This document shows, piece by piece, positions 6,440-14,417 of a stretch of DNA of 14,447 nt; position 1 is the first letter of the stretch; each line of letters starts with the position of its first letter. The stretch is from DASQDN01 sp035630195 (GTDB taxonomy: Bacteria > Acidobacteriota > Terriglobia > Bryobacterales > Bryobacteraceae). The stretch lies in assembly GCA_035630195.1 (NCBI GenBank), contig DASQLD010000015.1:1-14447 (forward strand), in the 5' to 3' direction. The notes under the pieces were generated by a model. The model had not been told where the DNA came from, made no database searches, and saw only the letters and a list, made by a program, of their open reading frames with translations. The translations under genes were made by a program, and so were the position numbers.

Positions 6440-7783
6440 ATGCAACCAGAGAAGCTCAACATTGCGGTGTTCGTCGATTATGACAACATCGAACTCGGTT
6501 TGCGGTCTACGCTGCAACGGCAGTTCGACGTAGCGCTGCCGCTGAACGCCTTGAAGGAACGTGGCGATCTTGTGGCCAAGTTCGCTTACGCGAACTGGGG
6601 CCGTCAGGAATTCGCGACCAGACAGATGGCAGAAAGCGCGGTGCAGATGGTACAGCGTGTACCGTCCCCGCGCGGTGACAAAAACGGCGCCGACATCAAC
6701 CTTGCCTTAGACGCCTTAGAAATGGCTTTCACACACGATCACGTGAACGCGTTTGCCATTGTCAGCGGTGACAGCGATTTCATTCCGCTGGTGAACAAGC
6801 TGAAGGAATACGGCAAGACCGTTTTTGTTGTCGGCGGGAAGGGATTTACAAGCACCATCCTGCAGCAGAATTGCCACGAGTTCATCAGTTATGAATCGCT
6901 GCTGGATGATACCAAGCCCCAACCGGTGATTCAGCAGCGTGAATTCAGAGACCGTGGCCCGCGCGACCGGGACAATCGTGGTGACATCAAGGACAGGCCG
7001 CGAGATGACAGGGGTCCGAGGCAGCGTCCAGCGCCGCTCGATATTTCCCAGGCGCTCCCCCTTGTGGAACGCGCGCTTCAGGTTTTGGAACGGCGCGCCG
7101 TCCAGCCGCAGTTGGGACTCCTGAAGTCCACGATGCTGCAACTCGATCCGGCATTCAGCGAGAAAGCTTATGGGTGCGGCAGCTTCTCAGAATTTGTCGA
7201 CAAGCTGAAACGCGCCGACTTCGTAAATGTCACCGGAACGGGCGGCCGCACACTAATCGAACGAAAGGGAAGCTCGAAGCCTGAGATTTCGGCTCCGAAA
7301 CCGGAAGAGGCTATTCCCGCGCTTCGCGACATCCTCGAGATACACCGAATCGAGATGGAGGAGGGGACGGCGCCCGAGAATCTCTACAACTGGATGCGGG
7401 AGGAAAACTCCCAATTCGATCTTCAGAAGTATGGCTTTCAGGAGTTTACGGAGTTTCTCAATTTTGCGCAGGACAAATTGGTAGTCCGGTTGGACGCGGA
7501 TGAGGAAAAAGGTCTGACCGTATTCCTAGGGGCGGAATTTTATCCTCCGGCGCCACCTCCGAAACAGGAGCAGGAGATTTTCAGCGAGTACGACGAAAAG
7601 CAGCCGATTGTGGCCGGACAACCAACCATTTTCGAACCGGACCCACCGCAGCCTCCACCTCCTCCACCGGCTAAACGGCCGCGCGCGCCCAGAAAGCGCA
7701 CCGCCGCGGCAGGAAATTCGGATCGTCCTCCTCGGCAGCCGAGACGAACGCCGGCTCGCAAGAAGCCGCCTAACGATTCCTAA
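6440..7783 (+). CDS. NYN-domain putative RNase with two LOTUS/OST-HTH modules
   Basis: This 447-residue protein begins with an NYN/LabA-like PIN-fold nuclease domain (about 6-157). Its acidic metal ligands are visible: FVDYDN (Asp13, Asp15), GADINLALDAL (Asp85) and SGDSDF (Asp111, Asp113). An Arg/Asp-rich linker (168-195) follows. A winged-helix LOTUS/OST-HTH module spans about 203-275 ('YGCGSFSEFVDKL...'), and a second similar unit spans about 291-365 ('YGFQEFTEFL'). The tail (from about 368) is Pro-rich, ending in a basic segment (KRPRAPRKR to the C terminus) that could bind RNA. NYN domains are established RNases; LOTUS modules bind RNA, including G-rich or structured RNA. ATG at 6440 has AAGGAG only 3 nt away. 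It follows icmB by 25 nt on the same strand and is probably co-transcribed. The target is unknown. Confidence 0.88.
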   Translation: MQPEKLNIAVFVDYDNIELGLRSTLQRQFDVALPLNALKERGDLVAKFAYANWGRQEFATRQMAESAVQMVQRVPSPRGDKNGADINLALDALEMAFTHDHVNAFAIVSGDSDFIPLVNKLKEYGKTVFVVGGKGFTSTILQQNCHEFISYESLLDDTKPQPVIQQREFRDRGPRDRDNRGDIKDRPRDDRGPRQRPAPLDISQALPLVERALQVLERRAVQPQLGLLKSTMLQLDPAFSEKAYGCGSFSEFVDKLKRADFVNVTGTGGRTLIERKGSSKPEISAPKPEEAIPALRDILEIHRIEMEEGTAPENLYNWMREENSQFDLQKYGFQEFTEFLNFAQDKLVVRLDADEEKGLTVFLGAEFYPPAPPPKQEQEIFSEYDEKQPIVAGQPTIFEPDPPQPPPPPPAKRPRAPRKRTAAAGNSDRPPRQPRRTPARKKPPNDS

Positions 7784-7792
7784 GCCTAACGA

Positions 7793-7824
7793 AAGAAAGG
7801 GTCTGCCAAGGCAGACCCTTTCTT
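7793..7824. terminator. Bidirectional intrinsic terminator
   Basis: AAGAAAGGGTCTGC at 7793-7806 pairs with GCAGACCCTTTCTT at 7811-7824, a perfect 14-bp stem with a CAAG loop. The stem begins with an A-rich run and ends with a T-rich run, so it can act in both directions. It lies between the convergent NYN gene (stop 7783) and stress-protein gene (stop 7847) and should serve both. Confidence 0.9.
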
Positions 7825-7846
7825 GTTTGGGATTTAGTGTTTAGCC

Positions 7847-8908
7847 TTAGATGATCGTGCGGTCATAAACGCGCGCACGACGACGTCTCTCTGCTTCTTC
7901 CATACGTTGCTTCGTTTCGCGGGCTTCGTCCTTTAACTCATTCCCCGTCCCACGAACTGCGTCTTTGACATCGCGGCCCCATTCGCGCATCTTGTCGTCG
8001 GCGACCCAACCGTCTTTGTCCTTGTCTCGGGGATCATTGCCGGTAGGCCGACTAGAGGTGGCGTACGGTTCATCGTGTTCGCGATCCCTGCCCAAGTCCT
8101 TGATGTCTTCCTTCATTTCACGGGCAGCTTCTCCGGTCTTACGCGCCGCGTTTTGGACGCCTTCTTTCATGTCGCGACCCATTTCTCGCGCCCCCTGGGC
8201 GAGGTTAGAGGTCGACATACCTGTCGTACCGACTGTACTTCTATCGACGCGCTCATCGTATGGAGTCGGTAGGGATTCACGACCGATACCACCCGTTCGA
8301 CCGGTCTGGTAGTAGCCGCGTTCACTCATCAGATCGGTCGGGCTGTATGGTGTGTTGGTTTCGCTCCAACCACTCCAACCGCGGCTCTTCCAATTCTGGA
8401 CGCGATCATCGACATCCACTGCATCATGGCGATCCAAAACGTCACAAACACGCTCAGCTTGGGACTCGTCAGTGTGGACAGTTACGAGAACATCACCGCG
8501 GCGTACACCTTCGGCGTAGTACTTGGCGTCTTCTTCGGGAATGCCGGACTCAGTGAGAGCACCGATCAAACCTCCCGCCGCCGCGCCTATGCCGGCGCCG
8601 GTTAGAGCCGCCGCAATCGGTCCAGCTGCAAGGATAGGACCTATAACGGGAATCGTAAGAGCTCCTGCCGCGCTCAGAAGTAAACCGCCGACCCCGCCAA
8701 TCGCTGCGCCGATACCGGCGTCCGCTACAACGTTAGACGCCTTATCGCGGTCGTCCATGGTGTCATAGCCGGTGGCGTTTTTGTTCGCTACTACGCTGAT
8801 TTCTCCCCTCGAAATTCCTAGCGCCTCCAAATCGCTAACGGCTTCATTAGCATCTTGAACGGAGTTGAATACCCCAACAATCGTCTTGGTTTGATTCGCT
8901 ATAGCCAC
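7847..8908 (-). CDS. Glycine-zipper general stress protein with LEA-like tail
   Basis: This encodes a 353-residue protein, start GTG at 8908 with AAGGAG 7 nt upstream; the frame remains open farther upstream but without such a site. Residues 6-45 ('TIVGVFNSVQDANEAVSDLEALGI...ISVV') form a YflT/general-stress-protein-17M-like alpha/beta module, and 138-168 ('GDVLVTVHTDESQAERVCDVLDRHDAVDVDD') look like its second half. Between them lies a Gly/Ala-rich hydrophobic region (64-118, GIGAAIGG, GAGIGAAAGG) typical of glycine zippers that insert in membranes. The tail (about 235-345) is highly charged and amphipathic, LEA-like, with two related repeats (REMGRDMKEG and REWGRDVKDA). A DxDxDG calcium-loop-like motif begins at 295. 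A role in envelope or desiccation stress is inferred. A LacI-type palindrome lies upstream. Confidence 0.8.
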   Translation of the reverse strand: MAIANQTKTIVGVFNSVQDANEAVSDLEALGISRGEISVVANKNATGYDTMDDRDKASNVVADAGIGAAIGGVGGLLLSAAGALTIPVIGPILAAGPIAAALTGAGIGAAAGGLIGALTESGIPEEDAKYYAEGVRRGDVLVTVHTDESQAERVCDVLDRHDAVDVDDRVQNWKSRGWSGWSETNTPYSPTDLMSERGYYQTGRTGGIGRESLPTPYDERVDRSTVGTTGMSTSNLAQGAREMGRDMKEGVQNAARKTGEAAREMKEDIKDLGRDREHDEPYATSSRPTGNDPRDKDKDGWVADDKMREWGRDVKDAVRGTGNELKDEARETKQRMEEAERRRRARVYDRTII

Positions 8909-8995
8909 TTGGTATCTCCTTCTGGGGATCTTAAACTTCAAAATCTCCACTACAGTTGCTTGCACGCAGCGCGCCATGCGACTTTTGTTAAGTAA

Positions 8996-9007
8996 GTAAA
9001 CGTTTAC
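8996..9007. promoter_or_regulatory. Candidate LacI-family operator
   Basis: GTAAACGTTTAC is a perfect 12-bp palindrome with a central CG and AAACGTTT core, the form recognised by many LacI/GalR-family repressors. It lies in the 144-bp gap between the divergent stress-protein gene (start 8908) and aldo/keto reductase gene (start 9053), 45 bp before the latter. No LacI-family gene is in the window. Confidence 0.4.
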
Positions 9008-9052
9008 GAGCAGCAAGGAATTCTTCGTTCGGAAGAAATTACCGGGAAAGAC

Positions 9053-9982
9053 ATGCGTTATAACAGCTTGGGAGTCACGGGACTCCGAGTATCGGAATTG
9101 GGGTTCGGAGCGGCGCCGCTTGGTGACGAGTACGGTGCAGCAGATCCGCAAGAGATGAAGCGCGCTCTTCATTTTGCCATCGAAAATGGAATCAACTTCA
9201 TCGACGTTGCGCCCTACTACGGTCGAACGTTGGCCGAAGCGCGGCTGGGAGAAATGCTGCAGGGCCGGCGCCAGGAAGTCATTCTGGCGACCAAATGCGC
9301 CCGATACGACACAGATGGATTCGATTTCTCGCCAGCCGGAATTCGCCGCAGCGTTGACCAGTCACTGCAAAGGTTGAAAACAGATTACGTCGACATCATG
9401 CATGTCCATGACGTGGAGTTTGGTTGCAAACGCCAAATCGTAGAGGAAACGATTCCGCAGCTAAGGCGCATACAGGAGCAAGGGAAGGCGCGATTTATCG
9501 GGATTACTGGGCTATCGCTGAAGATGCTCCGGCAAATCGCGGATGCCGCTCCAGTCGATTGCATTCTTTCCTACTGCCGCTATACGCTCTTAAATCGGGA
9601 TCTCGATAGCAAACTGACACCGTTTGCTCGCAGCCGGCAGGTGGGTTTGCTGAATGCCTCTCCGCTGCATATGCGCCTTCTGGCTGAGACGGGACCTCCG
9701 GAATGGCATCCCGCGCCGGCGGAAGTCAAAGCTGCAGCAAAAGATGTCGTGGAGTTGTGCCGCCGTTATGGCGCAAACGCCTCCCGCATCGCCCTGCAAT
9801 TCGCTTTGCAGCATTCCTACGTATCTTCCACGTTCGTCGGCATCTCGACCGTAGACGAAGCAAGAAATAACCTCGAGGCGATTTCAGATCGGCCTGATCC
9901 TAAATTGTTATTGGAAATCGAAAAACTCGCGGCGCCGGTTCAAGGCATGACGTGGGTCACCGGATACGCCGAGAATCACTGA
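9053..9982 (+). CDS. Aldo/keto reductase, L-galactose dehydrogenase-like
   Basis: This is a 309-residue cytoplasmic NAD(P)-dependent oxidoreductase with a TIM-barrel fold. The AKR catalytic tetrad is visible: Asp51 and Tyr56 in DVAPYYG, Lys81 in ATKC and His119 in DIMHVHD. Several stretches track plant L-galactose dehydrogenase closely: 'GFGAAPLG', 'GFDFSPAGIRRSVDQSL', 'YVDIMHVHDVEFG', 'ARFIGITGL', 'ILSYCRY', 'GPPEWHPA' and the late 'STFVGIST'. In plants that enzyme oxidises L-galactose to L-galactono-1,4-lactone. Bacterial members often oxidise other aldoses such as L-fucose or D-threo-aldoses, so the substrate remains open. ATG at 9053 has a weak GGGAAAG upstream. A LacI-type palindrome in the upstream gap suggests sugar control. 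It ends exactly where the convergent response-regulator stop begins. Confidence 0.9.
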   Translation: MRYNSLGVTGLRVSELGFGAAPLGDEYGAADPQEMKRALHFAIENGINFIDVAPYYGRTLAEARLGEMLQGRRQEVILATKCARYDTDGFDFSPAGIRRSVDQSLQRLKTDYVDIMHVHDVEFGCKRQIVEETIPQLRRIQEQGKARFIGITGLSLKMLRQIADAAPVDCILSYCRYTLLNRDLDSKLTPFARSRQVGLLNASPLHMRLLAETGPPEWHPAPAEVKAAAKDVVELCRRYGANASRIALQFALQHSYVSSTFVGISTVDEARNNLEAISDRPDPKLLLEIEKLAAPVQGMTWVTGYAENH

Positions 9983-10381
9983 CTACGCTACTTCGTTTTT
10001 AGGACGAGCGATAGCCTCTTGGACACGGCTAAGCAGTACGTTGTTTTGAAAGGGTTTGTCGAGAAACGATGCCCCGAGCTCGGAGATACAGCGCTGCACA
10101 ATGTCGCCCTCCACATAGCCCGTCATAAATAAGACTTTCATCTGTGGACTGCGTTCCAGGACTTTCTGAGCCAAGTCGAATCCGCTTAGCTCGGGTAACA
10201 GCATGTCGGACAGAAGCAGGTCGATTCTGTTTGCTTCGTTTTCGGCAACATCCAAACCTTCTTGACCAGTGCGTGCTTCGAGGACTGAATAACCGCTGCT
10301 CGTAAGGAACATCCGAATCATGCTGCGAACCTGATCGTCATCTTCGACTAAGAGAACACACCCCCTCGCAGAATCGGTCAT
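9983..10381 (-). CDS. Single-domain (CheY-like) response regulator
   Basis: This 132-residue protein is a stand-alone receiver domain without an output domain. The acidic pocket EDDD (residues 13-16), phosphoacceptor Asp59 (LLLSDMLLPELSG), Thr87 (FMTGY) and Lys109 (FLDKPF) are all present, so it should be phosphorylated by a histidine kinase. The 'MTGY..........GASFLDKPF' pattern is like receivers attached to hybrid kinases, suggesting a phosphorelay intermediate or an allosteric switch. No kinase is encoded nearby. The ATG at 10381 has no strong Shine-Dalgarno. It is divergent from treZ, with 69 bp between the starts, and its stop abuts that of the aldo/keto reductase gene with zero spacing. 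Confidence 0.93.
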   Translation of the reverse strand: MTDSARGCVLLVEDDDQVRSMIRMFLTSSGYSVLEARTGQEGLDVAENEANRIDLLLSDMLLPELSGFDLAQKVLERSPQMKVLFMTGYVEGDIVQRCISELGASFLDKPFQNNVLLSRVQEAIARPKNEVA

Positions 10382-10403
10382 ATAGTTCTGGGACGCTCGT
10401 AGG

Positions 10404-10418
10404 TTGAAACCATTTCAA
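10404..10418. repeat. Inverted repeat in the response regulator-treZ gap
   Basis: TTGAAA-CCA-TTTCAA is a perfect inverted repeat followed by an A-run. It sits in the 69-bp space between the divergent starts of the response regulator and treZ, where it could be an operator for either. Neither TTGAAA half has a good -10 at 17 bp. The function is not shown. Confidence 0.35.
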
Positions 10419-10450
10419 AAAAAAGAACCTCGTATCGATCTGGAGACGAA

Positions 10451-12373
10451 TTGAAGACCGCAACGCCGAATCGTAAACGTCCGGTAAAGATGCCCATAGG
10501 AGCAACCGTGCTGCCGGAAGGGGGCACTCACTTTCGTGTCTGGGCTCCGCTTCGTGAGAGTGTGGCGGTGCAGACACAAGACCACGAATTTCCGTTAACC
10601 GCTGAGGCGAATGGGTATTTTTCCGGGATCGTGGAGTCGCCGACAGCCGGCACGAATTATCGCTTTCTCCTTGACGAAAAGGAAGCGTATCCCGATCCGG
10701 CGTCGCGGTATCAGCCTGAAGGTCCTCATGGCCCCTCGCAAGTTGTCGATCCGTCCACATACGTTTGGAAGGATCGAACTTGGCAGGGAGCGATCCTGGC
10801 GGGTCAGGTGATCTACGAACTGCATATCGGAACGTTCACACGGGAAGGGACCTGGAAGGCAGCCGCCGAACAACTCCATCATCTTGCGGCCACCGGAATC
10901 ACCGTGGTCGAAGTAATGCCGGTCGCTGATTTTGCAGGTAAGTTTGGGTGGGGCTATGACGGCGTCAACTGGTTTGCTCCTTCGCACCTTTATGGAACGC
11001 CGGACGACATGCGCCGATTCGTCGACGAAGCCCATGCGCACGGCATCGCCGTGCTCCTCGACGCGGTTTACAACCACTTTGGTCCGGAAGGAAACTATAT
11101 CGGTCACTACTCGAAGGACTATGTAACGCAAAAGCACAAGACGGACTGGGGCGACGCGATTAATTATGACGGTCCCAACGCGGGTCCGGTTCGCGAGTTT
11201 GTCGAATCGAACGCATCTTATTGGATTGACGAATTTCACCTGGATGGTCTCCGCCTGGATGCGACGCAGGACATCTACGACGACACGCCGGAGCACATTC
11301 TGGCCGTCATCACCGGAGCTGTCCGACGCGCGGCAGGCGAGCGAAAAACCATTGTTGTGGGGGAGAACGAACCGCAGGATGTTCGGTTGATACGTCCCGT
11401 CGAAGAAGGCGGCTTTGGCCTGGACGGACTGTGGAATGACGACTTCCATCACACGACGCTGGTGGCGCTGACAGGCCGCAAAGAAGCGTATTACACGGAT
11501 TATTTAGGGAAACCGCAGGAATTCATTTCCTCAATGAAATACGGCTTTCTGTATCAGGGACAATGGTACAGTTGGCAGAAACAAAGACGAGGAACACCCG
11601 CGCTACACGTTCCGAAGCACTCATTCGTGACCTTTACCGAGAACCACGATCAAGTGGCGAACTCGGCTCGTGGGCTCCGTTTACACCGCCTTACGTCGCC
11701 GGCATTGTACCGGGCCTCCGCCGCCATCAATCTGCTTGGACCAGGGACGCCGATGTTGTTCCAAGGCGCTGAGTTCGCTTCCTCCGCCCCTTTTCACTAC
11801 TTTGCCGACATGCCGGAGGGAATTGCAAACCGCGTTCGGGAAGGTCGCAAAGAATTCTTGCAACAGTGGAGAAGCCTCGGTAACAAGTCCATGTTGGACC
11901 ACCTGAAGGATCCTTGTTCCGCGCAAACCTTCGAAGCTTGCAAAATCGATCACTCTGAGCGTGAGAAGCATGACGACATCCACCAACTGCATTGCGATCT
12001 GATCCGATTGAAGCGCCATGATCCGGTGCTCAGCGCCCATCCCTTAGGTCCCATTGATGGCGCTGTGTTGTCATCGCAGGCGTTTGTGATCCGATATTTC
12101 GGGCCGGAAGAAGACGACCGTCTTCTAGTCGTGAATCTTGGGGTGGACGTTCGCCTGGACCCAGCACCTGAACCGCTTCTTGCACCGCCACAAGGACGCT
12201 CCTGGACGACGATGTTGTCTACGGAATGGCCGAAGTACGGTGGTTCCGGCGCCGCCGACCTGGATGCCGAGGAGCTGAACTGGCTGATTCCAGGGCATGC
12301 GACCACGCTGCTTGAGCCAGGACCGTTGAGATCGTCGACACAGAAAAAAAGGAGAGTCCATACGAGTGAGTAA
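10451..12373 (+). CDS. treZ: Malto-oligosyltrehalose trehalohydrolase
   Basis: This GH13 enzyme releases trehalose from maltooligosyltrehalose by cutting the alpha-1,4 bond next to the terminal trehalose unit, in the cytoplasm. It has 640 residues. An N-terminal CBM48-like beta domain spans about 16-105 ('GATVLPEGGTHFRVWAP'). The barrel contains VYNHFGP (206-212), the nucleophile Asp270 in GLRLDA, acid/base Glu305 in VVGENEP and Asp400 in ENHDQ. 'QGAEFASSAPFHYFAD' is characteristic of TreZ, and a C-terminal beta domain follows from about 555. TTG at 10451 is chosen as the start because GGAG lies 5 nt upstream; ATG at 10490 is the alternative and lacks a comparable site. Its partner treY is not in the window. 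The stop overlaps the start of the next gene by 8 nt. Confidence 0.95.
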   Translation: MKTATPNRKRPVKMPIGATVLPEGGTHFRVWAPLRESVAVQTQDHEFPLTAEANGYFSGIVESPTAGTNYRFLLDEKEAYPDPASRYQPEGPHGPSQVVDPSTYVWKDRTWQGAILAGQVIYELHIGTFTREGTWKAAAEQLHHLAATGITVVEVMPVADFAGKFGWGYDGVNWFAPSHLYGTPDDMRRFVDEAHAHGIAVLLDAVYNHFGPEGNYIGHYSKDYVTQKHKTDWGDAINYDGPNAGPVREFVESNASYWIDEFHLDGLRLDATQDIYDDTPEHILAVITGAVRRAAGERKTIVVGENEPQDVRLIRPVEEGGFGLDGLWNDDFHHTTLVALTGRKEAYYTDYLGKPQEFISSMKYGFLYQGQWYSWQKQRRGTPALHVPKHSFVTFTENHDQVANSARGLRLHRLTSPALYRASAAINLLGPGTPMLFQGAEFASSAPFHYFADMPEGIANRVREGRKEFLQQWRSLGNKSMLDHLKDPCSAQTFEACKIDHSEREKHDDIHQLHCDLIRLKRHDPVLSAHPLGPIDGAVLSSQAFVIRYFGPEEDDRLLVVNLGVDVRLDPAPEPLLAPPQGRSWTTMLSTEWPKYGGSGAADLDAEELNWLIPGHATTLLEPGPLRSSTQKKRRVHTSE

Positions 12374-14417
12374 TTTCATCCGCACCCTTCGGTGGCCAGC
12401 CAAATCCGAGGAGAACATTCAGCTCGATCGAGAGTGGATCGTAACGAACGGGCTCGGCGGGTACGCATCGGGCACTGTCGCCGGATTCACGACACGCCGC
12501 TTTCATGGTTTATTGGTCGCGGCTCTGCCCTCTCCTTTCGGGCGCTGGATGATGTTGAATGATCTGACGGACTACGTTTGTTTCGCTGACGGACGGACGA
12601 TTCAAATGAGCGGTGAAGATCGCGAGAACCTGCCGTTGCGCGCGCACGGGGCCGAACATCTCCGCGAATTCCGAATCGACTGCGGTCTGCCGGTCTGGGT
12701 CTATGAAATCGCCGGTCTGGTGATCGAGAAGCGCATTATCCTTCCCCATGGACAGAATACAGTCTGCCTCACCTATCGTATTGCCACCGGATCCGAATCG
12801 GGGCCTGTCCGTCTGCAACTGCGCCCTCACATGCACTTTCGTCCCCACGAAGGAACCCTAAAAACTCTTCTTGATGAACCTTATCGCCTCCTGGTAGACG
12901 GCGAGCACTACGAGTTCTCCAGCGCTAACGCACAGCTTCCTGCACTGCGCATGCATGTGCCGGGTGAGGATACCGCATTTACATTCGATCGCCGCTACAC
13001 GAAGGAACTGCTATATCGCATAGAAGAACGTCGTGGATACGAGGCGCGTGGGGACATGTGGAGTCCGGGCTATTTCGATCTGCCTCTTACTCCCGAGAAA
13101 CCTGCATGCCTGGTTGCGTCGACGGAGAGTTGGGAAGTGCTTTGCGCCATACCTCCCGAAGAAGGGGTCGCAATGGAGCACGGGCGCAGAGATGCTTTGC
13201 TCCGCCTTGCACATCCCGCAGCTCAGGAAGGTTTTGGCGGGGAGTTGGTTCTGGCCGCCGATCAATTCGTGATCACACCCATGGGCCGAGTGGAAGACGT
13301 GGCGCGAGCGCGCGCTGCCGGCGACTCGATCCGGACAGTAATTGCCGGTTACCACTGGTTCACCGATTGGGGTCGCGATACGATGATCAGCCTCGAAGGC
13401 CTGACGTTGACAACCGGCCGCCACGCCGAGGCCGGATGGATTCTGCGCACCTTCGCCTACTATGTTCGAGACGGTCTAATCCCCAACATGTTCCCTGAGG
13501 GCAAGAACGAAGGGCTGTATCACACAACCGACGCGACGCTTTGGTTCTTTCACGCAATCGATCGATATATCGAACTCACGAATGATCGTCCAACGTTGCG
13601 CGCGATTCTGCCGAAGCTCGTACAAATCGTTAAATATCATCTTGCAGGAACCAGGTTTGGAATCGGAGTAGATCCCAAAGATGGACTCCTTCGCCAGGGC
13701 GCTCCGGGATATCAGCTCACGTGGATGGATGCCAAGGTCGATGATTGGGTCGTTACTCCACGCCGAGGGAAGGCGGTGGAAATTAATGCGCTTTGGTACA
13801 ACGCATTAAAGCTTCTGGAGGGCTGGCTGCAAGACTCAAAATCTCTGGACGTAAGCATTAAGGAGATCAGCGACCATGCCGAAAGGGCCAGGACTTGCTT
13901 CAACGAAAGGTTCTGGTACGAAGCAGGCGGGTATCTGTATGACATCGTCGACGCAGAGGATGGAGGCAACGATGAGGCATTCCGGCCGAATCAGCTTTTG
14001 TCGATTTCGCTCAAGCACCCTATTCTTGACCAAAACCGCTGGGAGGGCGTGGTTACGCTGTGTCGAGAGAAGCTACTTACTCCTGTCGGATTGCGCTCGC
14101 TTGCACCCGGCCATCCCGATTACAAATCTCGCTATTACGGAGACCTGCGATCCCGCGACGCTGCCTATCACCAAGGCACGGCTTGGGGTTGGTTGATCGG
14201 CCCCTTCGTGGATGCCTGGCTCAGGGTGTACCCGGACGATCGAGCCGGTGCTCGCAAGTTCCTTGCGGGTTTTGAACATCATCTCGAGAATGAAGGGGCT
14301 ATCGGGAGTCTGAGTGAAATCTTCGATGCCGAAGAACCTTATCATCAAAGAGGCTGCGTTGCCCAGGCCTGGAGCGTCGCGGAAGTACTCCGGTGCTGGG
14401 TTAAGACTGCAAATTAA
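12366..14417 (+). CDS. Glycogen debranching-type amylo-alpha-1,6-glucosidase
   Basis: This encodes a 683-residue protein with the bacterial/archaeal two-domain debranching layout. The N-terminal beta-rich domain (about 1-290) opens with 'EWIVTNGLGGYASGTVAGFTT' and 'RRFHGLLVAAL'. The C-terminal (alpha/alpha)6 domain carries GYHWFTDWGRDTMISLEGL (Asp334, Asp338), EINALWYNAL, HQGTAWGWLIGPF and the late EIFDAEEPYHQRG acidic segment. This family hydrolyses alpha-1,6-linked glucose at glycogen branch stubs. GTG at 12366 overlaps the treZ stop by 8 nt, with GGAG 11 nt upstream inside treZ, so translational coupling is likely. Trimming branches would supply linear maltodextrins for the TreY/TreZ route; that link is inferred. 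The ending 'VAQAWSVAEVLR' shows the gene is complete at 14417. The last 30 bases of the window hold no recognisable feature. Confidence 0.92.
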   Translation: MSNFIRTLRWPAKSEENIQLDREWIVTNGLGGYASGTVAGFTTRRFHGLLVAALPSPFGRWMMLNDLTDYVCFADGRTIQMSGEDRENLPLRAHGAEHLREFRIDCGLPVWVYEIAGLVIEKRIILPHGQNTVCLTYRIATGSESGPVRLQLRPHMHFRPHEGTLKTLLDEPYRLLVDGEHYEFSSANAQLPALRMHVPGEDTAFTFDRRYTKELLYRIEERRGYEARGDMWSPGYFDLPLTPEKPACLVASTESWEVLCAIPPEEGVAMEHGRRDALLRLAHPAAQEGFGGELVLAADQFVITPMGRVEDVARARAAGDSIRTVIAGYHWFTDWGRDTMISLEGLTLTTGRHAEAGWILRTFAYYVRDGLIPNMFPEGKNEGLYHTTDATLWFFHAIDRYIELTNDRPTLRAILPKLVQIVKYHLAGTRFGIGVDPKDGLLRQGAPGYQLTWMDAKVDDWVVTPRRGKAVEINALWYNALKLLEGWLQDSKSLDVSIKEISDHAERARTCFNERFWYEAGGYLYDIVDAEDGGNDEAFRPNQLLSISLKHPILDQNRWEGVVTLCREKLLTPVGLRSLAPGHPDYKSRYYGDLRSRDAAYHQGTAWGWLIGPFVDAWLRVYPDDRAGARKFLAGFEHHLENEGAIGSLSEIFDAEEPYHQRGCVAQAWSVAEVLRCWVKTAN

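Noticed and set aside
8909..9172. Extension of the stress-protein frame upstream of GTG 8908
   Set aside because: The extension would overlap the aldo/keto reductase gene, carries no domain, and ignores the strong AAGGAG 7 nt before the GTG.
10595..11452. A 285-codon minus-strand frame inside treZ
   Set aside because: It is antisense to the CBM48 and catalytic barrel segments of TreZ, with no motif of its own.
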